Of a DNA stretch of 64,000 nucleotides, positions 11,320-20,915 are shown one piece after another. The stretch is from Epithemia pelagica (Eukaryota > Bacillariophyta > Bacillariophyceae > Surirellales > Surirellaceae), in the NCBI GenBank assembly GCA_946965045.2, contig OX337240.1, positions 3,038,001 to 3,102,000 on the forward strand, given 5' to 3'. Under the pieces are notes generated by a model. That model was not told the origin of the DNA, searched no databases, and saw only the letters and a list, made by a program, of their open reading frames with translations. Position 1 is the stretch's first letter. Every line of letters starts with the position of its first letter. A program made the position numbers and the translations under genes.

Positions 11320-12245
11320 TCATGGAATTACAACGGGATTACGGGCTTCTACGTTAATGGATACCGTATACTCTTCATCGTCCACGACTGCTTTCATGTA
11401 AATGGTGTAGGTTCCTTGTGCGGATGGATCGGCGTACACGAGACAGCTACCAGGATTATTGAAAAATCCGAAATTCCAAGAATTCTGCGCCACATTCTTA
11501 GTTTCAAGAAACTCCCAAAGTTCATCCAGGTCTTCAGGTTCTAGTCCATCACCTTCCTGAGTACCATTGTCACCGAACGAGTGGTCGGGGAAAATGGGAG
11601 GATCTTGTTGCTTGGTGTTCTCAGGGAGATCTGCAATATACTTCGGAACATCAAAAGGATTGACAACGGTAAAGGTAGCGTCACAAGATGGATCGCAATC
11701 CATACCAATCTCAAAGTGGGTCACATCCAGCAGCTTGAATTCAGTAGATCCATCAAAGTTAGTGTTGATAGACCACTCAAAGTTCCATTTGAAGGTTTTA
11801 AGATTCAGCACTTCGGTGAGGGTTTCAATTGGTAGCGAAACGGGAGCAGGAGTGCCTGTATTCATATTGTAGGTTCCATCGCCGTTACTTTCCGCTGCAG
11901 TGGGATTCAATGCAACAGGATATCTTATCTTGGCCCTCAAACACAATTCAATACCATCTTCGCGAGTACAGGTGTAGAATCCATTCGTGTTTCCGTCTCC
12001 AAAGATTGCATTGGGTGTGGCATCTTGGTCAAACAAAACCTCGTCCTTCTTGACTCGACGCCGGCCATTTTGACGTCTTGAGCTCTTTTTTTCCCACCGC
12101 ATTGCAAGTCTGAGGGCGACACAAGCTCGTAAGGACAGTCTAGTTCGCCATTCGCGAGAATAGCATCGAGGGGGTAGGCTCCCTGTGCCACACAGGTCTT
12201 GACTGTGTTCAGAAGAACGACTAGCAGCAAAGGTGCAATCTTCAT
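11320..12245 (-). CDS. Secreted PEP-CTERM-type-like protein, frameshifted at an A7 tract
   Basis: The ATG at 12245 opens a clear signal peptide (MKIAPLLLVVLLNTVKTCVA) and a mature start GAYPLDAILANGELDCPYEL. That frame fails soon after CGGKK. The remainder is open in the neighbouring frame from about 12090 down to the stop at 11320. The switch coincides with a run of seven T on the plus strand (12086-12092, A7 in the mRNA). One extra A would join the two parts. The second part has blocks AIFGDGNTNGF, EDGIELCLRAKIRYP, WNFEWSINTNFDGS, IFPDHSFGDNGTQ, NVAQNSWNFGFF and QGTYTIYMKAV. From memory, these match the backbone of bacterial exported proteins that carry PEP-CTERM/VPLPA tails; no such tail or membrane anchor is visible here. 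Secretion is inferred; the function is unknown. Sequencing error, recent mutation or programmed frameshifting are all possible. Confidence 0.72.
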
Positions 12246-13230
12246 GATACGATTGTTTCCCTCTTGCCAGACGGTGACTGATTGTGAGAAGAGGAGTTCT
12301 CAAGTTTCAAACCTGGGTTTTCTGAACCACCAAACCTCATTACGCCACCCAAATTTTTGGAGCGCGAATGAGCACAACAGACAAAAGCATCCGTCTCAAT
12401 TTTTCAGCTTCCGCAGCTGCCAAGCCAGTCCTGAGTCCTGACTCCTGACGTTGGCCGCACCATTTTTATTTCTTCGAGATTCGCGATTCGCGAGGCCATT
12501 TGCGTGACAAGAAGTCCACTTTTATTGTTACGAGTATAGATTAGAGACCGCATTGCTTTTGGTTGGGAATCCTGAATTTGGGGGTTTTCAAGAATTTGAA
12601 TGGGTCCATTGGAACAGAGAAGATCACTTCTTGGAGTTACTGGCTTTCTCGCTTCTCAACCTGTTCGCTTTTCGTTGCCATGTACGGAAGTGGAAGCCTT
12701 TTCACTAATAATCACAAGTCCATTCAGGGCAATTGTATCTTCTATCATCACAGAAAATACCATTATTGAAGGATCATTCCGTCCATGTCTCATCTCGAGG
12801 TGAAGATTTTTGTGTGAAACGTCGGTCGCACGAAAACTCACAATTCAATGATCACTCTAGGAGTATCTAGGATCAAAACCTCCAAAGAAATCGACACAAG
12901 CTTCAAAGGCAAACAACCACCAAGATGGTACCATGCGGTCTCTCCTCGTCTTGATGATACCGAAAATTTGGAAAACATGGATGAAATGGATCACACGCAA
13001 CACAGACGATAGTCAGTTTGGTGTTTTGGTTCCGTGCCATTGGATGGAATTGTACCCAGTGTTCCAGCAACGGTTCTCTCATTCTATTCGTATTATGATT
13101 ATGACGATATGCGTGAGCTGCTATCCTCACCCTTCTCTAGTAGCAAAAGGGTATCGAGACGGCAACGAGGGCACACGTGTTCCGCATCATCCTTTTCGGA
13201 TTACTCTCTACCCCATCACTCCACGATTCC
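12246..13230. other. Intergenic region, no gene seen
   Basis: Nearly 1 kb between the 5' end of the secreted-protein gene and the 3' end of the next minus-strand gene. Short ORFs here overlap on both strands without motifs. A CTAGGAGTATCTAGG palindrome-like motif sits at about 12857. Confidence 0.5.
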
Positions 13231-15969
13231 TTAGCTGGGCGTCGTCCAGACTTGAAGTTTTTCGTACAAGGCCGGTCGAATCGACAAGGTTTTCCATCCC
13301 GATTGATTCGTGACCCGTTCTTGCAAGACCGTCTTGGTACAACTTGTTGTTGTAGTATCGGTCGAAGGAGTACTCGTCGTACTTGTTGTTGTGGGTGGAC
13401 TGGTTGGTTCGTCGTCGGGCGCTCGCACTTGTTGCAACGCAATCACTTCCGTGGTGGTGGTATGCAATTGAATCAAGGGTTCACACCCGGCATCGGCAAT
13501 GGAATAGGGATCATAGTCTGTCAGTGTTGTCGTGTTGCTGCCATGCTTCTGCTGTTGCTGCGTTGGTTTGGGATACACATCAAAAGAGGTGTGACAGTGA
13601 ATGGTCAAGCTTGTCAATTGAATCCACAATTCCAAGGTTCGATGATGATTGGTGCGACTGCTGGGCAAATCGGGACTGGCCAAGACTTGCACATCCTTGC
13701 CGCCAAACAAGTCGCGGACAATAAAGTAGGCATCGCCACCCGTTCCGGTTCGACTGGCGGCCAACAATAAGCGTTTGGTCAACCGATCCAAGGTGGACAT
13801 GTCCAAACAAGACGACGTCGATGCCGCCGAAGTTTGAGTGTCCAGAGTGGCAATCGAGGGAGATTCGTCCGGACCCCCCAAGGAGGAGGAGGACGATTGA
13901 TCACCCCACAAGTACAAATCGTCGTCTGGATCGTCATTGTCATGGTCGTCATTTTTGTGGCGTTCGGTAACCGTCACGGACCGCGTCGGAGCACTGCCCT
14001 TGGAGGAGGCCAATGACGACGAGGCAAACAAGGTGGGTGCCGATTCGGATCGTCGCATTCGATTCGGGTCATGGCGCGACCGGCCACGCTGCTGTTTTCG
14101 AGGACTACTACCCACAGGCGGCTGTTGATGAATGGATTGATTCAAGGTTTGCGACAAGATGCGAATCAATTCGGACCGACTCGTCACGGGGGGCAACAAC
14201 GTACCATTAATGGTAATGCGTTCGCGTTGCAAATCATTCAAGGCTTGTCGCAACGCCTTGGGATTGTCCTCCGTCGACGTGTCGTCGTCATTGTCATGCC
14301 CAAAGGGACGGTGCGGAGGAACGGAAATGTGTTGCAGCAAGGGTCGATATTGCGCACACGTTTCCAACAAGTGTCCAATGCTGCGAAATTCGACGTGTTT
14401 GAAAAAGCGGCGCATATCGGCATCCAACACGGTTTGCAAGACATGTTCCATCAAACAGTCGTGAACAGAGGCGCGCCAATCGTCTTGGAGGGTTTGAAAA
14501 TACGACTGTAGCAAGGGCACCAATTTGCCGTGGGCGGCATCGTCGGGCGAACTCAAAAAGGCCAAACTGGCAAAACTTGTGGCATGTTCGTATTCCATCA
14601 CGACGCGTCGAATGGCCGTTTGACAGGTTTCACTCAAACAGGGCACGGCCAAGACTTCGAGCGTCATGCTCGTCAACAGTTGCGTCAAGACGGGACCTTG
14701 TTGTCGGACCGTCCCCACTGTTTCGGAAAAGGCTGTCGCAATGGCTTGACACCGAGCCTTGAGAGCGCGGGGTGGTTCGGCGGCCAAGACACAATAGCCA
14801 TCATTGTTGTTGTTATTGCTGTGGCGACTGGTTCCATGCTTGGTCACTGTAGTACTAGTCGTATTAGGTGTGGGATGAGTACTGGCCTTGACGACTCGAA
14901 ACAGGGTGCGCAAATACAATTCCAATCGAATTTGCAAATCCCAGGACCGAATTTGCACTTGTTGGGGTGCAAAGGATAGAGAAGCAGCAGAAGAAATGGA
15001 ACCTTCTCGACTGCTATTCGTGCCACCACTGCGAGGGACACCCCCGGCACTGACGGAACGAAACAAAAAGGACGACGACGACGACGAAGTAGGATTGGAT
15101 GCCGAAAACCCCGCCAGACCATCCAGCAAGGAAAATGTCGAAGGAGTAGCTGTGGACTGGGCCCGTTGCAAGGGTGCCTGCTTCTTTGGGAGTGGTTTGG
15201 GGAAGCGTTGCGGTGCTGGTGGAGCTGCTCGGGAGGCTTGGTCATGGGAAGAAGACAATGGAACCGCCAAGACAATGCCCGTCAAAAAGGCCTCCATGCG
15301 TGCGACTTGACGTGCCGGAAGAACGGGCAAGGATGGGGATAGTGTTGTGGTGGTGGAAGAGGATGGAGTGGCTGCCGAGTGAAATGGACTCTTGTCCAAC
15401 GAAGAAGAAGTGGTCACCGTCCCGAATGGCGTCTTTTCTAGAGTCCCAGATACGGGTGAGGGCAAAGAAGAAGGAGAAGAACCGGATGGTCCTTGCCCTT
15501 GACGGAGTGCAATGGGCAAAAAATCGGTCCAATCCATAGAATGGCTTGCTCCTCCATTTGTTTCTGCAGTGGTTTCGTCGTCGTTGTTCGAAGAAGTTTG
15601 TTGTTGTTGTTGCAAAATAAAGTGGGTCAAACTGAGGACGACGGGTCGAAACAAAGACGTGACATTGGTCTGGTGCGTTTCGGTGGGATCCAATTCGTCT
15701 CGATACCATTGAACGGCTTGTTGGGCCAAGACACGAGGACTCGTAGTAGGAGTTGTTGGAGTCGTTGTGGTTGTTTGGGGACTTGTCGTAGTACTTGTGG
15801 TTGTCGTTGTGGAACGGACTGGATTGGTCGTATTCAAGGGTCGGTTCGTATGCATGGTGGAAGAACCGTTTGTGGTGGTCGTTGTGGTGGTTGTCGTTGC
15901 CGTCGTTGTTGTGTTGCTTCCTCCACCCACCAAAGTAGTGTGAGGAAGGACGGTCGTCGTCGTCGTCAT
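13231..15969 (-). CDS. Large unrecognised protein, Thr-rich N-terminus
   Basis: A single uninterrupted 912-aa frame starting at the ATG at 15969. Residues 1-90 are almost pure Thr/Ser/Asn/Pro. Ordered, helix-rich segments follow: VLAQQAVQWYRDELDP (about 80-97), LFRPVVLSLTHFILQ, LQIRLELYLRTLFRVVK (about 345-362), a long helical block to about 560, and NDLQRERITINGTLL. Two disordered linkers intervene. The C-terminal region (about 745-912) is the best conserved-looking part: LLLAASRTGTGGDAYFIVRDL-type sequence, a Phe-Asp-Val-Tyr-Pro motif and EPLIQLHTTTTEVIALQQVR. I do not recognise the family. No signal peptide or membrane segment is evident, so an intracellular protein is likely. The downstream neighbour on the same strand (11320-12245) is unrelated. 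Confidence 0.75.
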   Translation of the reverse strand: MTTTTTVLPHTTLVGGGSNTTTTATTTTTTTTTNGSSTMHTNRPLNTTNPVRSTTTTTSTTTSPQTTTTTPTTPTTSPRVLAQQAVQWYRDELDPTETHQTNVTSLFRPVVLSLTHFILQQQQQTSSNNDDETTAETNGGASHSMDWTDFLPIALRQGQGPSGSSPSSLPSPVSGTLEKTPFGTVTTSSSLDKSPFHSAATPSSSTTTTLSPSLPVLPARQVARMEAFLTGIVLAVPLSSSHDQASRAAPPAPQRFPKPLPKKQAPLQRAQSTATPSTFSLLDGLAGFSASNPTSSSSSSFLFRSVSAGGVPRSGGTNSSREGSISSAASLSFAPQQVQIRSWDLQIRLELYLRTLFRVVKASTHPTPNTTSTTVTKHGTSRHSNNNNNDGYCVLAAEPPRALKARCQAIATAFSETVGTVRQQGPVLTQLLTSMTLEVLAVPCLSETCQTAIRRVVMEYEHATSFASLAFLSSPDDAAHGKLVPLLQSYFQTLQDDWRASVHDCLMEHVLQTVLDADMRRFFKHVEFRSIGHLLETCAQYRPLLQHISVPPHRPFGHDNDDDTSTEDNPKALRQALNDLQRERITINGTLLPPVTSRSELIRILSQTLNQSIHQQPPVGSSPRKQQRGRSRHDPNRMRRSESAPTLFASSSLASSKGSAPTRSVTVTERHKNDDHDNDDPDDDLYLWGDQSSSSSLGGPDESPSIATLDTQTSAASTSSCLDMSTLDRLTKRLLLAASRTGTGGDAYFIVRDLFGGKDVQVLASPDLPSSRTNHHRTLELWIQLTSLTIHCHTSFDVYPKPTQQQQKHGSNTTTLTDYDPYSIADAGCEPLIQLHTTTTEVIALQQVRAPDDEPTSPPTTTSTTSTPSTDTTTTSCTKTVLQERVTNQSGWKTLSIRPALYEKLQVWTTPS

Positions 15970-17645
15970 GATTCTTGTTTGGTTATTCGCTGGGGAACGG
16001 ATGGAACTGGACCGACCAGAGTGTGTCCAACAAACTGGCAGTCCGAATCAATCAATCAATCACAAGAAGAGAGAGAGAGGAGAATGGATATCGTAGGTAG
16101 TAGTATTGGTTGGTTGGAAGGTGCACGGGGAATGGAAGGAACTCGACCGACCAGAGTGTGTCCCACTGGCAGTCCGAATCAGAATCAATCAATCAATCAC
16201 AAGAAGAGAGGGGAATGGAACGACGATGGTGCGAAGCAACAAGAGAGGAATCATTCATTCTGCTCATCCTGCAAAAAAAGAAACGGTCATCAAAAGACTG
16301 AAACCACCGAAAAGTGACAGTGACCCGCACGCCGAGCCGCCCGAGGAATGCGTGCGCGACGACCGTTGGGTCCGTTTCGGGCCGGAACGTTGGGCCTGTC
16401 GTATTCTCGGCTAGCTAGGTACTCCTAGAAAATTCTCTACTAGAGAGGATAGCCCAATGTATGTGATCAATCTTGAACCATGGCCTCGTTGGGTTTCTAT
16501 TCTGGTTGCTAATGTTCCCCTAGATTATGCGAATTTGTATAGTATCTACAAGTATCTCTCGTTTACCCCCAGCCTCTTATTTCTAGATTTCTGGATGTGG
16601 ACCTGGTTTTGGTTGTTTGTTGGATCAGGTGGGACGCGACCGCAAGAACCACCTCCCTTTTCTTGGACGGACACGAGGCGAGGATGAGCATGTTCGGTGA
16701 AAGGTGGAGGAGGCGGCAGGGCGGCGTTTGGATCGTCGTTCCCAGTCGTTCGGGGCCTCGTGGCAAAACAAAAAGACCAGGGTCGGCACGGCACTCCAGC
16801 ACAAACCGGCGGACCGAAAACAATAAAATGGCCCCAATTATTGGCACCGGATCTAGATCCAAAACCGTGATCCAACTGTCACTGGCGGCCAATCGGGCAT
16901 GGAAAATGGCGACAACCAACCAAGGCAAGGGAGGCAGCGACATTCCAACCACACTTGTGTTCTTTTGACAGCACCAGCAGACCACTTGCAAGAAAACTAT
17001 GGCAGTCATATCAGGCCATCCAAAACCAACGGCAGGGATGCTACCAAGAGAACACAAAAAAGGCCAAGACCGACAAGGCTTGAGCCGTCTTGAGCATGCA
17101 ATCTTTGTTCCTGAACAAGCAATCTTGGGTCCTGAGAAAGCAATCTTGGGAAACACTGTGTGATGAGAAACAGTCGGTACGGTGGTGAGTGGTGTGAAGG
17201 GAGCATACAGGGCAATGGTATATAGTAGTCGGTACTACACCCGGTATTCTTCTCGTACCAGCAAGGCATACTGACAATCGTTGCAGAACAAAAGTGTGGT
17301 ATATCGAAATGAAAGCCAGGCAAAAAATGCGAGGTTGACTGAAAATATGGGGATGGAAAAGATATACCATTGCGAACGCGACTGGATTGGAACGCGACTG
17401 GGAGGTGCGGGACTTCATTCTTCATTCCACAGTTTTGGATCAATCTTGAACTATTCTATGGCGTTTGGGTTTCTATTCTGGTTGCTTGTGTTCCCTACTA
17501 TATGGTGATTGTATATATTATCTACAAGTATCTCTCGTTTACCCCGGCCTCTCTTCTATAGATCCGGATAGGTGGTCCTGGTTTTCTTGGTTGTATGCTT
17601 GTTGGATATGGTATGACGCGAACTTAAGAAGCACCTCTCTTCTTA
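15970..17645. other. Intergenic region with two local duplications
   Basis: No intact gene supported. 15991-16086 and 16126-16216 are a tandem duplication sharing CCGACCAGAGTGTGTCC, CTGGCAGTCCGAATCA and (AATC)n-ACAAGAAGAGAG. 16460-16760 is a diverged copy of 17435-17740, including the last coding bases of the adjacent gene. A 197-codon minus ORF at 16563-17156 has a TKIACS/PKIAFS mini-repeat from a 21-bp tandem repeat near 17100-17150; I consider it fortuitous. Confidence 0.6.
16460..16760 (-). pseudogene. Decayed 3'-end copy of the 17646-19817 gene
   Basis: This stretch aligns with 17435-17740. Shared landmarks are GATCAATCTTGAAC, GGGTTTCTATTCTGG, CTACAAGTATCTCTCGTTTACC, GGACGGACACGAGGCGA-like sequence, GATGAGCATG and GATCGTCGTTC-CAGTCGTTCG. 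The homology covers the neighbour's 3' flank and roughly its last 30 codons. Indels break any reading frame. It is a partial tandem duplication rather than a gene. Confidence 0.6.
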
Positions 17646-19817
17646 CTAGACGGACACGAGGCGATGAGCATGGTCGGTGGAAGGCGATAGGACGGCGTCT
17701 CGATCGTCGTTCTCAGTCGTTCGTGTCGTGGCCTCCACGGTGGGACCCTGCTCTTCCGGGTCTGAACGGAACCCTTGGTTCGTTTTGTGGGTGTCCTCTG
17801 GTTCTGCTTCTTCTTGTTCGGGACGCTCCATACTAGTATTGCTGCCATTGCTACTGCTACTGCTTGTCGTCGTCAATTGCATCAAGGGACCAATGCCGGA
17901 CGAGGAGGAGGAAGTGTCGGAACCACCACCGGGCGAGCCGGGCAGTTTCGGGGTTGGGTGGGACAAGGACGACGACGAAAAGGCGGCGTCATTGTCCTGG
18001 CCATTCAGTGCCTCGGAGACGACCGAGTCCAAAACGTCCCGAACCGAATCGGACCACACCAACGTCGAAGAAGGAGAAGAAGAGGCTGCTGCTGTGGTAG
18101 TCGGCGGTAGTAATGGGTCTGTTACCGCCATGGTCATGGTTTCTGGCGTATGGGCATCCAATTCCGTACCATCCACTGTGGAACACGAAGAATGGTGTGG
18201 AGTTTCGTCCAGGACACTATCGTCTTCTTCATCCTCGTGTGGTGGTTCGGGTGATAATAGTAAGGAACGCTGTATCTCGTCCTCCTCGTTTGGCTGGTCG
18301 GCTGGCTGGGTTTCGTCCGGGTGGACGTGGACGTGAGGTGGTGCACCCGTGTCGTCCTCCTCCTCCTCCTTGTCCTTCTTGGGAGTAGTAGTAGTCGTAG
18401 CTGGATCGAGTGCGACGGTACTCGAGTGTGTCGCATGGGGAGTGCGAGCACAGAAGGGTGGTTCTTTGTGTTCCAATGATGGTTCGGCAGTAGCAGTAGC
18501 ATCGGCCTTCTCCGAGCCACGAATACCAGTACAATGGCTCCAGGACGACGACGATGATTGTGTTTGGAATAATTTGGGACCGGCTGCCAAGGGATTGGCA
18601 AAGGCTTGTTGTCGTTGCAGGCGCTTGTTATTGTTGGTATTGTTGTTGTTGTTGCTTGTGTGGGATGCCTTGTAATGGCTGACCGGCAACAAGGACGACG
18701 ACAAACAAGTCGTGGCCAAAGATCGACGACCACCAGCGGCTTGTTGCGCTTGTTCTTGTCGTGCTTGTTGTTGTTGTTGCTTTTCGTGTTGCACCGCCTG
18801 GTGGTGTTGGGCCAATTCCATGGTTTCGAGCATTAATTCGTGCCACTGATTCAGGGATTCCATCGAGTCTTCCGGGTGGTTGTTGTTGGTGTTGTTGGTG
18901 GTAGGAGTCGTTGTGGTTGTGGGATTGGCCAGTGTGGCAGTGTGCAATGGTGGCGATTGAATCGAGACGGGGTGGGAACGGCGCGTTGCTGTGTCCATTG
19001 GTGGTGTGGAACTGGCAAGGGCTTTTGTGGTGGTGGCCGGAGAGGCCTGGATGGAAGACGAGGAAGGTTGTTGTGGTTGCGGTGAGGAAGCAGCCGCCGC
19101 TGCAAAGGCGGACAAGGACAAGGGTTGAAAGGGTTTTTTCCCAGCCGCATGTTTGAGTTTGAATTGATTCTTGCCCAATTTCTTGTTGTGGTTTTGTTTT
19201 TTGGCATGTTTGGAATGGACTGGAGATGCATGTTGATGTTGGTGGTGTCGCAACGATTCGACAATGGCCTCTTGTTGGTGGGCCTGTTCTTGTTGTTGCA
19301 ACACGCGCAATTTCAAGAGTCGAATGACCAGTTTGGCTTCCAGCAATTCATCCCGCAAGGCTTGATTTTCTTGCCACAATTTTTGGCGGGCAATGGTCAA
19401 GTCTTGCCAAATCATGTCTTGCTGGGTCCGATCCAATCCTACGGGCCACACTGGAACGGGCAAGTCGTTTGGGGTGTGGTCATCGTTCCGTGTGGGTGTG
19501 GTGGTCCTGGCGCCACGGTCCGGGAGGTTTGTCCCACTGGAGGTGCGGATCGCAGACTCTTTCTCTGGCACGTTGCTGTTGTGGTTGTCGTTGTGGCTGC
19601 TCCGTTTCGGAACCATGCTATTACTGCTACTACTGGAACGACTCCGTCCAAGTCTCAACGAACGACGATGAGAAGGACCGACGCTGCTCGGATGAGGTGG
19701 TTGGTCCTTGGAGTTTGCCTTGTTGGGAGTCGGATTGGCGACGAATGGTGGCACCAAGAACGCGTCGTCCCGACCGCCATCTGGGCCATTGCTACTGGAC
19801 TTGGGAGATGGTGTCAT
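17646..19817 (-). CDS. Unrecognised coiled-coil protein with long disordered regions
   Basis: A 723-aa frame from the ATG at 19817 to the stop at 17646. The frame is open further upstream but with no ATG in a better context. The N-terminus is basic and Ser-rich. A predicted coiled coil lies at about residues 135-195 (WQDLTIARQKLWQENQALR, then LLEAKLVIRLLKLRVLQQQEQ), with Leu/Ile at heptad spacing, like the dimerisation part of a bZIP; a basic bZIP DNA-contact region with the Asn-x7-Arg signature is not evident just before it. Polyalanine, polyasparagine and polyglutamine tracts follow, and the C-terminal third is acidic and Ser/Thr-rich with QEEAEPED. The start of the coiled coil is preceded by VPVWPVGLDRTQQDM. 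A scaffold or regulatory protein is possible; no family is claimed. Confidence 0.7.
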   Translation of the reverse strand: MTPSPKSSSNGPDGGRDDAFLVPPFVANPTPNKANSKDQPPHPSSVGPSHRRSLRLGRSRSSSSSNSMVPKRSSHNDNHNSNVPEKESAIRTSSGTNLPDRGARTTTPTRNDDHTPNDLPVPVWPVGLDRTQQDMIWQDLTIARQKLWQENQALRDELLEAKLVIRLLKLRVLQQQEQAHQQEAIVESLRHHQHQHASPVHSKHAKKQNHNKKLGKNQFKLKHAAGKKPFQPLSLSAFAAAAASSPQPQQPSSSSIQASPATTTKALASSTPPMDTATRRSHPVSIQSPPLHTATLANPTTTTTPTTNNTNNNHPEDSMESLNQWHELMLETMELAQHHQAVQHEKQQQQQARQEQAQQAAGGRRSLATTCLSSSLLPVSHYKASHTSNNNNNTNNNKRLQRQQAFANPLAAGPKLFQTQSSSSSWSHCTGIRGSEKADATATAEPSLEHKEPPFCARTPHATHSSTVALDPATTTTTPKKDKEEEEDDTGAPPHVHVHPDETQPADQPNEEDEIQRSLLLSPEPPHEDEEDDSVLDETPHHSSCSTVDGTELDAHTPETMTMAVTDPLLPPTTTAAASSSPSSTLVWSDSVRDVLDSVVSEALNGQDNDAAFSSSSLSHPTPKLPGSPGGGSDTSSSSSGIGPLMQLTTTSSSSSNGSNTSMERPEQEEAEPEDTHKTNQGFRSDPEEQGPTVEATTRTTENDDRDAVLSPSTDHAHRLVSV

Positions 19818-20371
19818 TGTGGTTGTGGTTGCAATCAATCTCGTTTCTTTAAACCACCAGGAAATGGAGACAACCACCACACAGCTTCTTCCACAAGCCG
19901 GATAGAGCACAGGGTTTGTGGTTCCAGAGGTTCCCGACGAGAGGGAGAGTGAGTGAGGCGATCAATGAAAGTGTGTATGTGGGTGGGTCTTCTCGCGTTC
20001 GGAACCGAATGGCACGGCCGGCGCGAAACCGTAGGACCGACTGGCTGCAGTTACTTAGCATTCACGACACGAGTATACGCGCCGGACCACGGTTCCACTC
20101 CGGTGGATGGGACATTGGCGAGCCCTGCGACCACAAACTCTCAAGTCCACAGAGTCTCGGATGCGGTCCCCCCCCCGAAAGTTTGTGTGGAGGCGACCAA
20201 CCGCGAACCAAACAAGGTCCGCGTGTCTCTCTGTCTCACTCTCTCCTGTCCTTTGTCGGTTGTTGTTCCAAATCATAATAAGAATCATCCATCGGTCCAC
20301 CAGAGATTCGTGGCTACCAGGTCCATTTGTTCCACACGCTCTCCACCAAAAGCGCTCATCATGAGTAGTCA

Positions 20372-20743
20372 ATCCTGTTGGGGAGTTGGGTTCCATTGCA
20401 CAAACACACACAAGACAACGACAGGTTCCAGCCAGCCACAAGGCGGCGGGGACGGCGGCGAATGGCGTGGATCTGCCACGCAGTACCACCACCAGGTCGA
20501 TTGCAGTTTTCGGTCGAGTCGAATGGGCGATCCGCAACTCCTATCTTGACCAATCCATCCTGTTGGGGAGTTGGGTTCCATTGCACAAACACACACAAGA
20601 CAACGACAGGTTCCAGCCAGCCACACAAGACGGCGGCGAATGGCGTGGATCTGCCACGCAGTACCACCACCAGGTCGATTGGAGTGTTCGGTCGAGTCGA
20701 AGGGGCGATCCGCCGTGGTACAACTCCTATCTTGACCAATGTC
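20372..20743. repeat. About 185-bp tandem duplication, two copies
   Basis: Copy 1 (20372-20555) and copy 2 (20557-20743) share nearly all bases, from TCCTGTTGGGGAGTTGGG through CTCCTATCTTGACCAAT. Differences are a small indel in the GGCGGCGG stretch and a short insertion (CGTGGTACA) near the end of copy 2. The high identity implies a recent event. Confidence 0.85.
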
Positions 20744-20867
20744 TGTATGTCACATCTATATGGGAATGATCGCTGCAGGAGATTACTCCAAAGCTAGCTA
20801 GTATCCAAAGAGGATGGACACCGACTCGATGACCCACAGCCGACATGGCCGGCGCAATCACGTTTTT

Positions 20868-20915
20868 TTTGGAACGTTTCCCATGTCCAAGGCTTGCACC
20901 ACAATTTGTACCAAA
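20868..20915 (+). pseudogene. Short relic of a GT61-like glycosyltransferase
   Basis: About 47 bases align, with roughly six mismatches, to the part of the two downstream glycosyltransferase genes that encodes the block around HVQALH (22749-22795 and 34242-34288). Shared runs are CATGTCCAAG, CTTGCAC and AATTTGTACCAAAC. Flanks do not align, so it is a fragment. Confidence 0.55.

Noticed and set aside
16563-17156. 197-codon minus ORF with TKIACS repeats
   Set aside because: Its repeat comes from a 21-bp tandem repeat and its 3' half is the decayed gene-end copy.
18134-19952. ORFs up to 275 codons opposite the coiled-coil gene
   Set aside because: Complement of polyGln/Ser/Asn codons; no independent motif.
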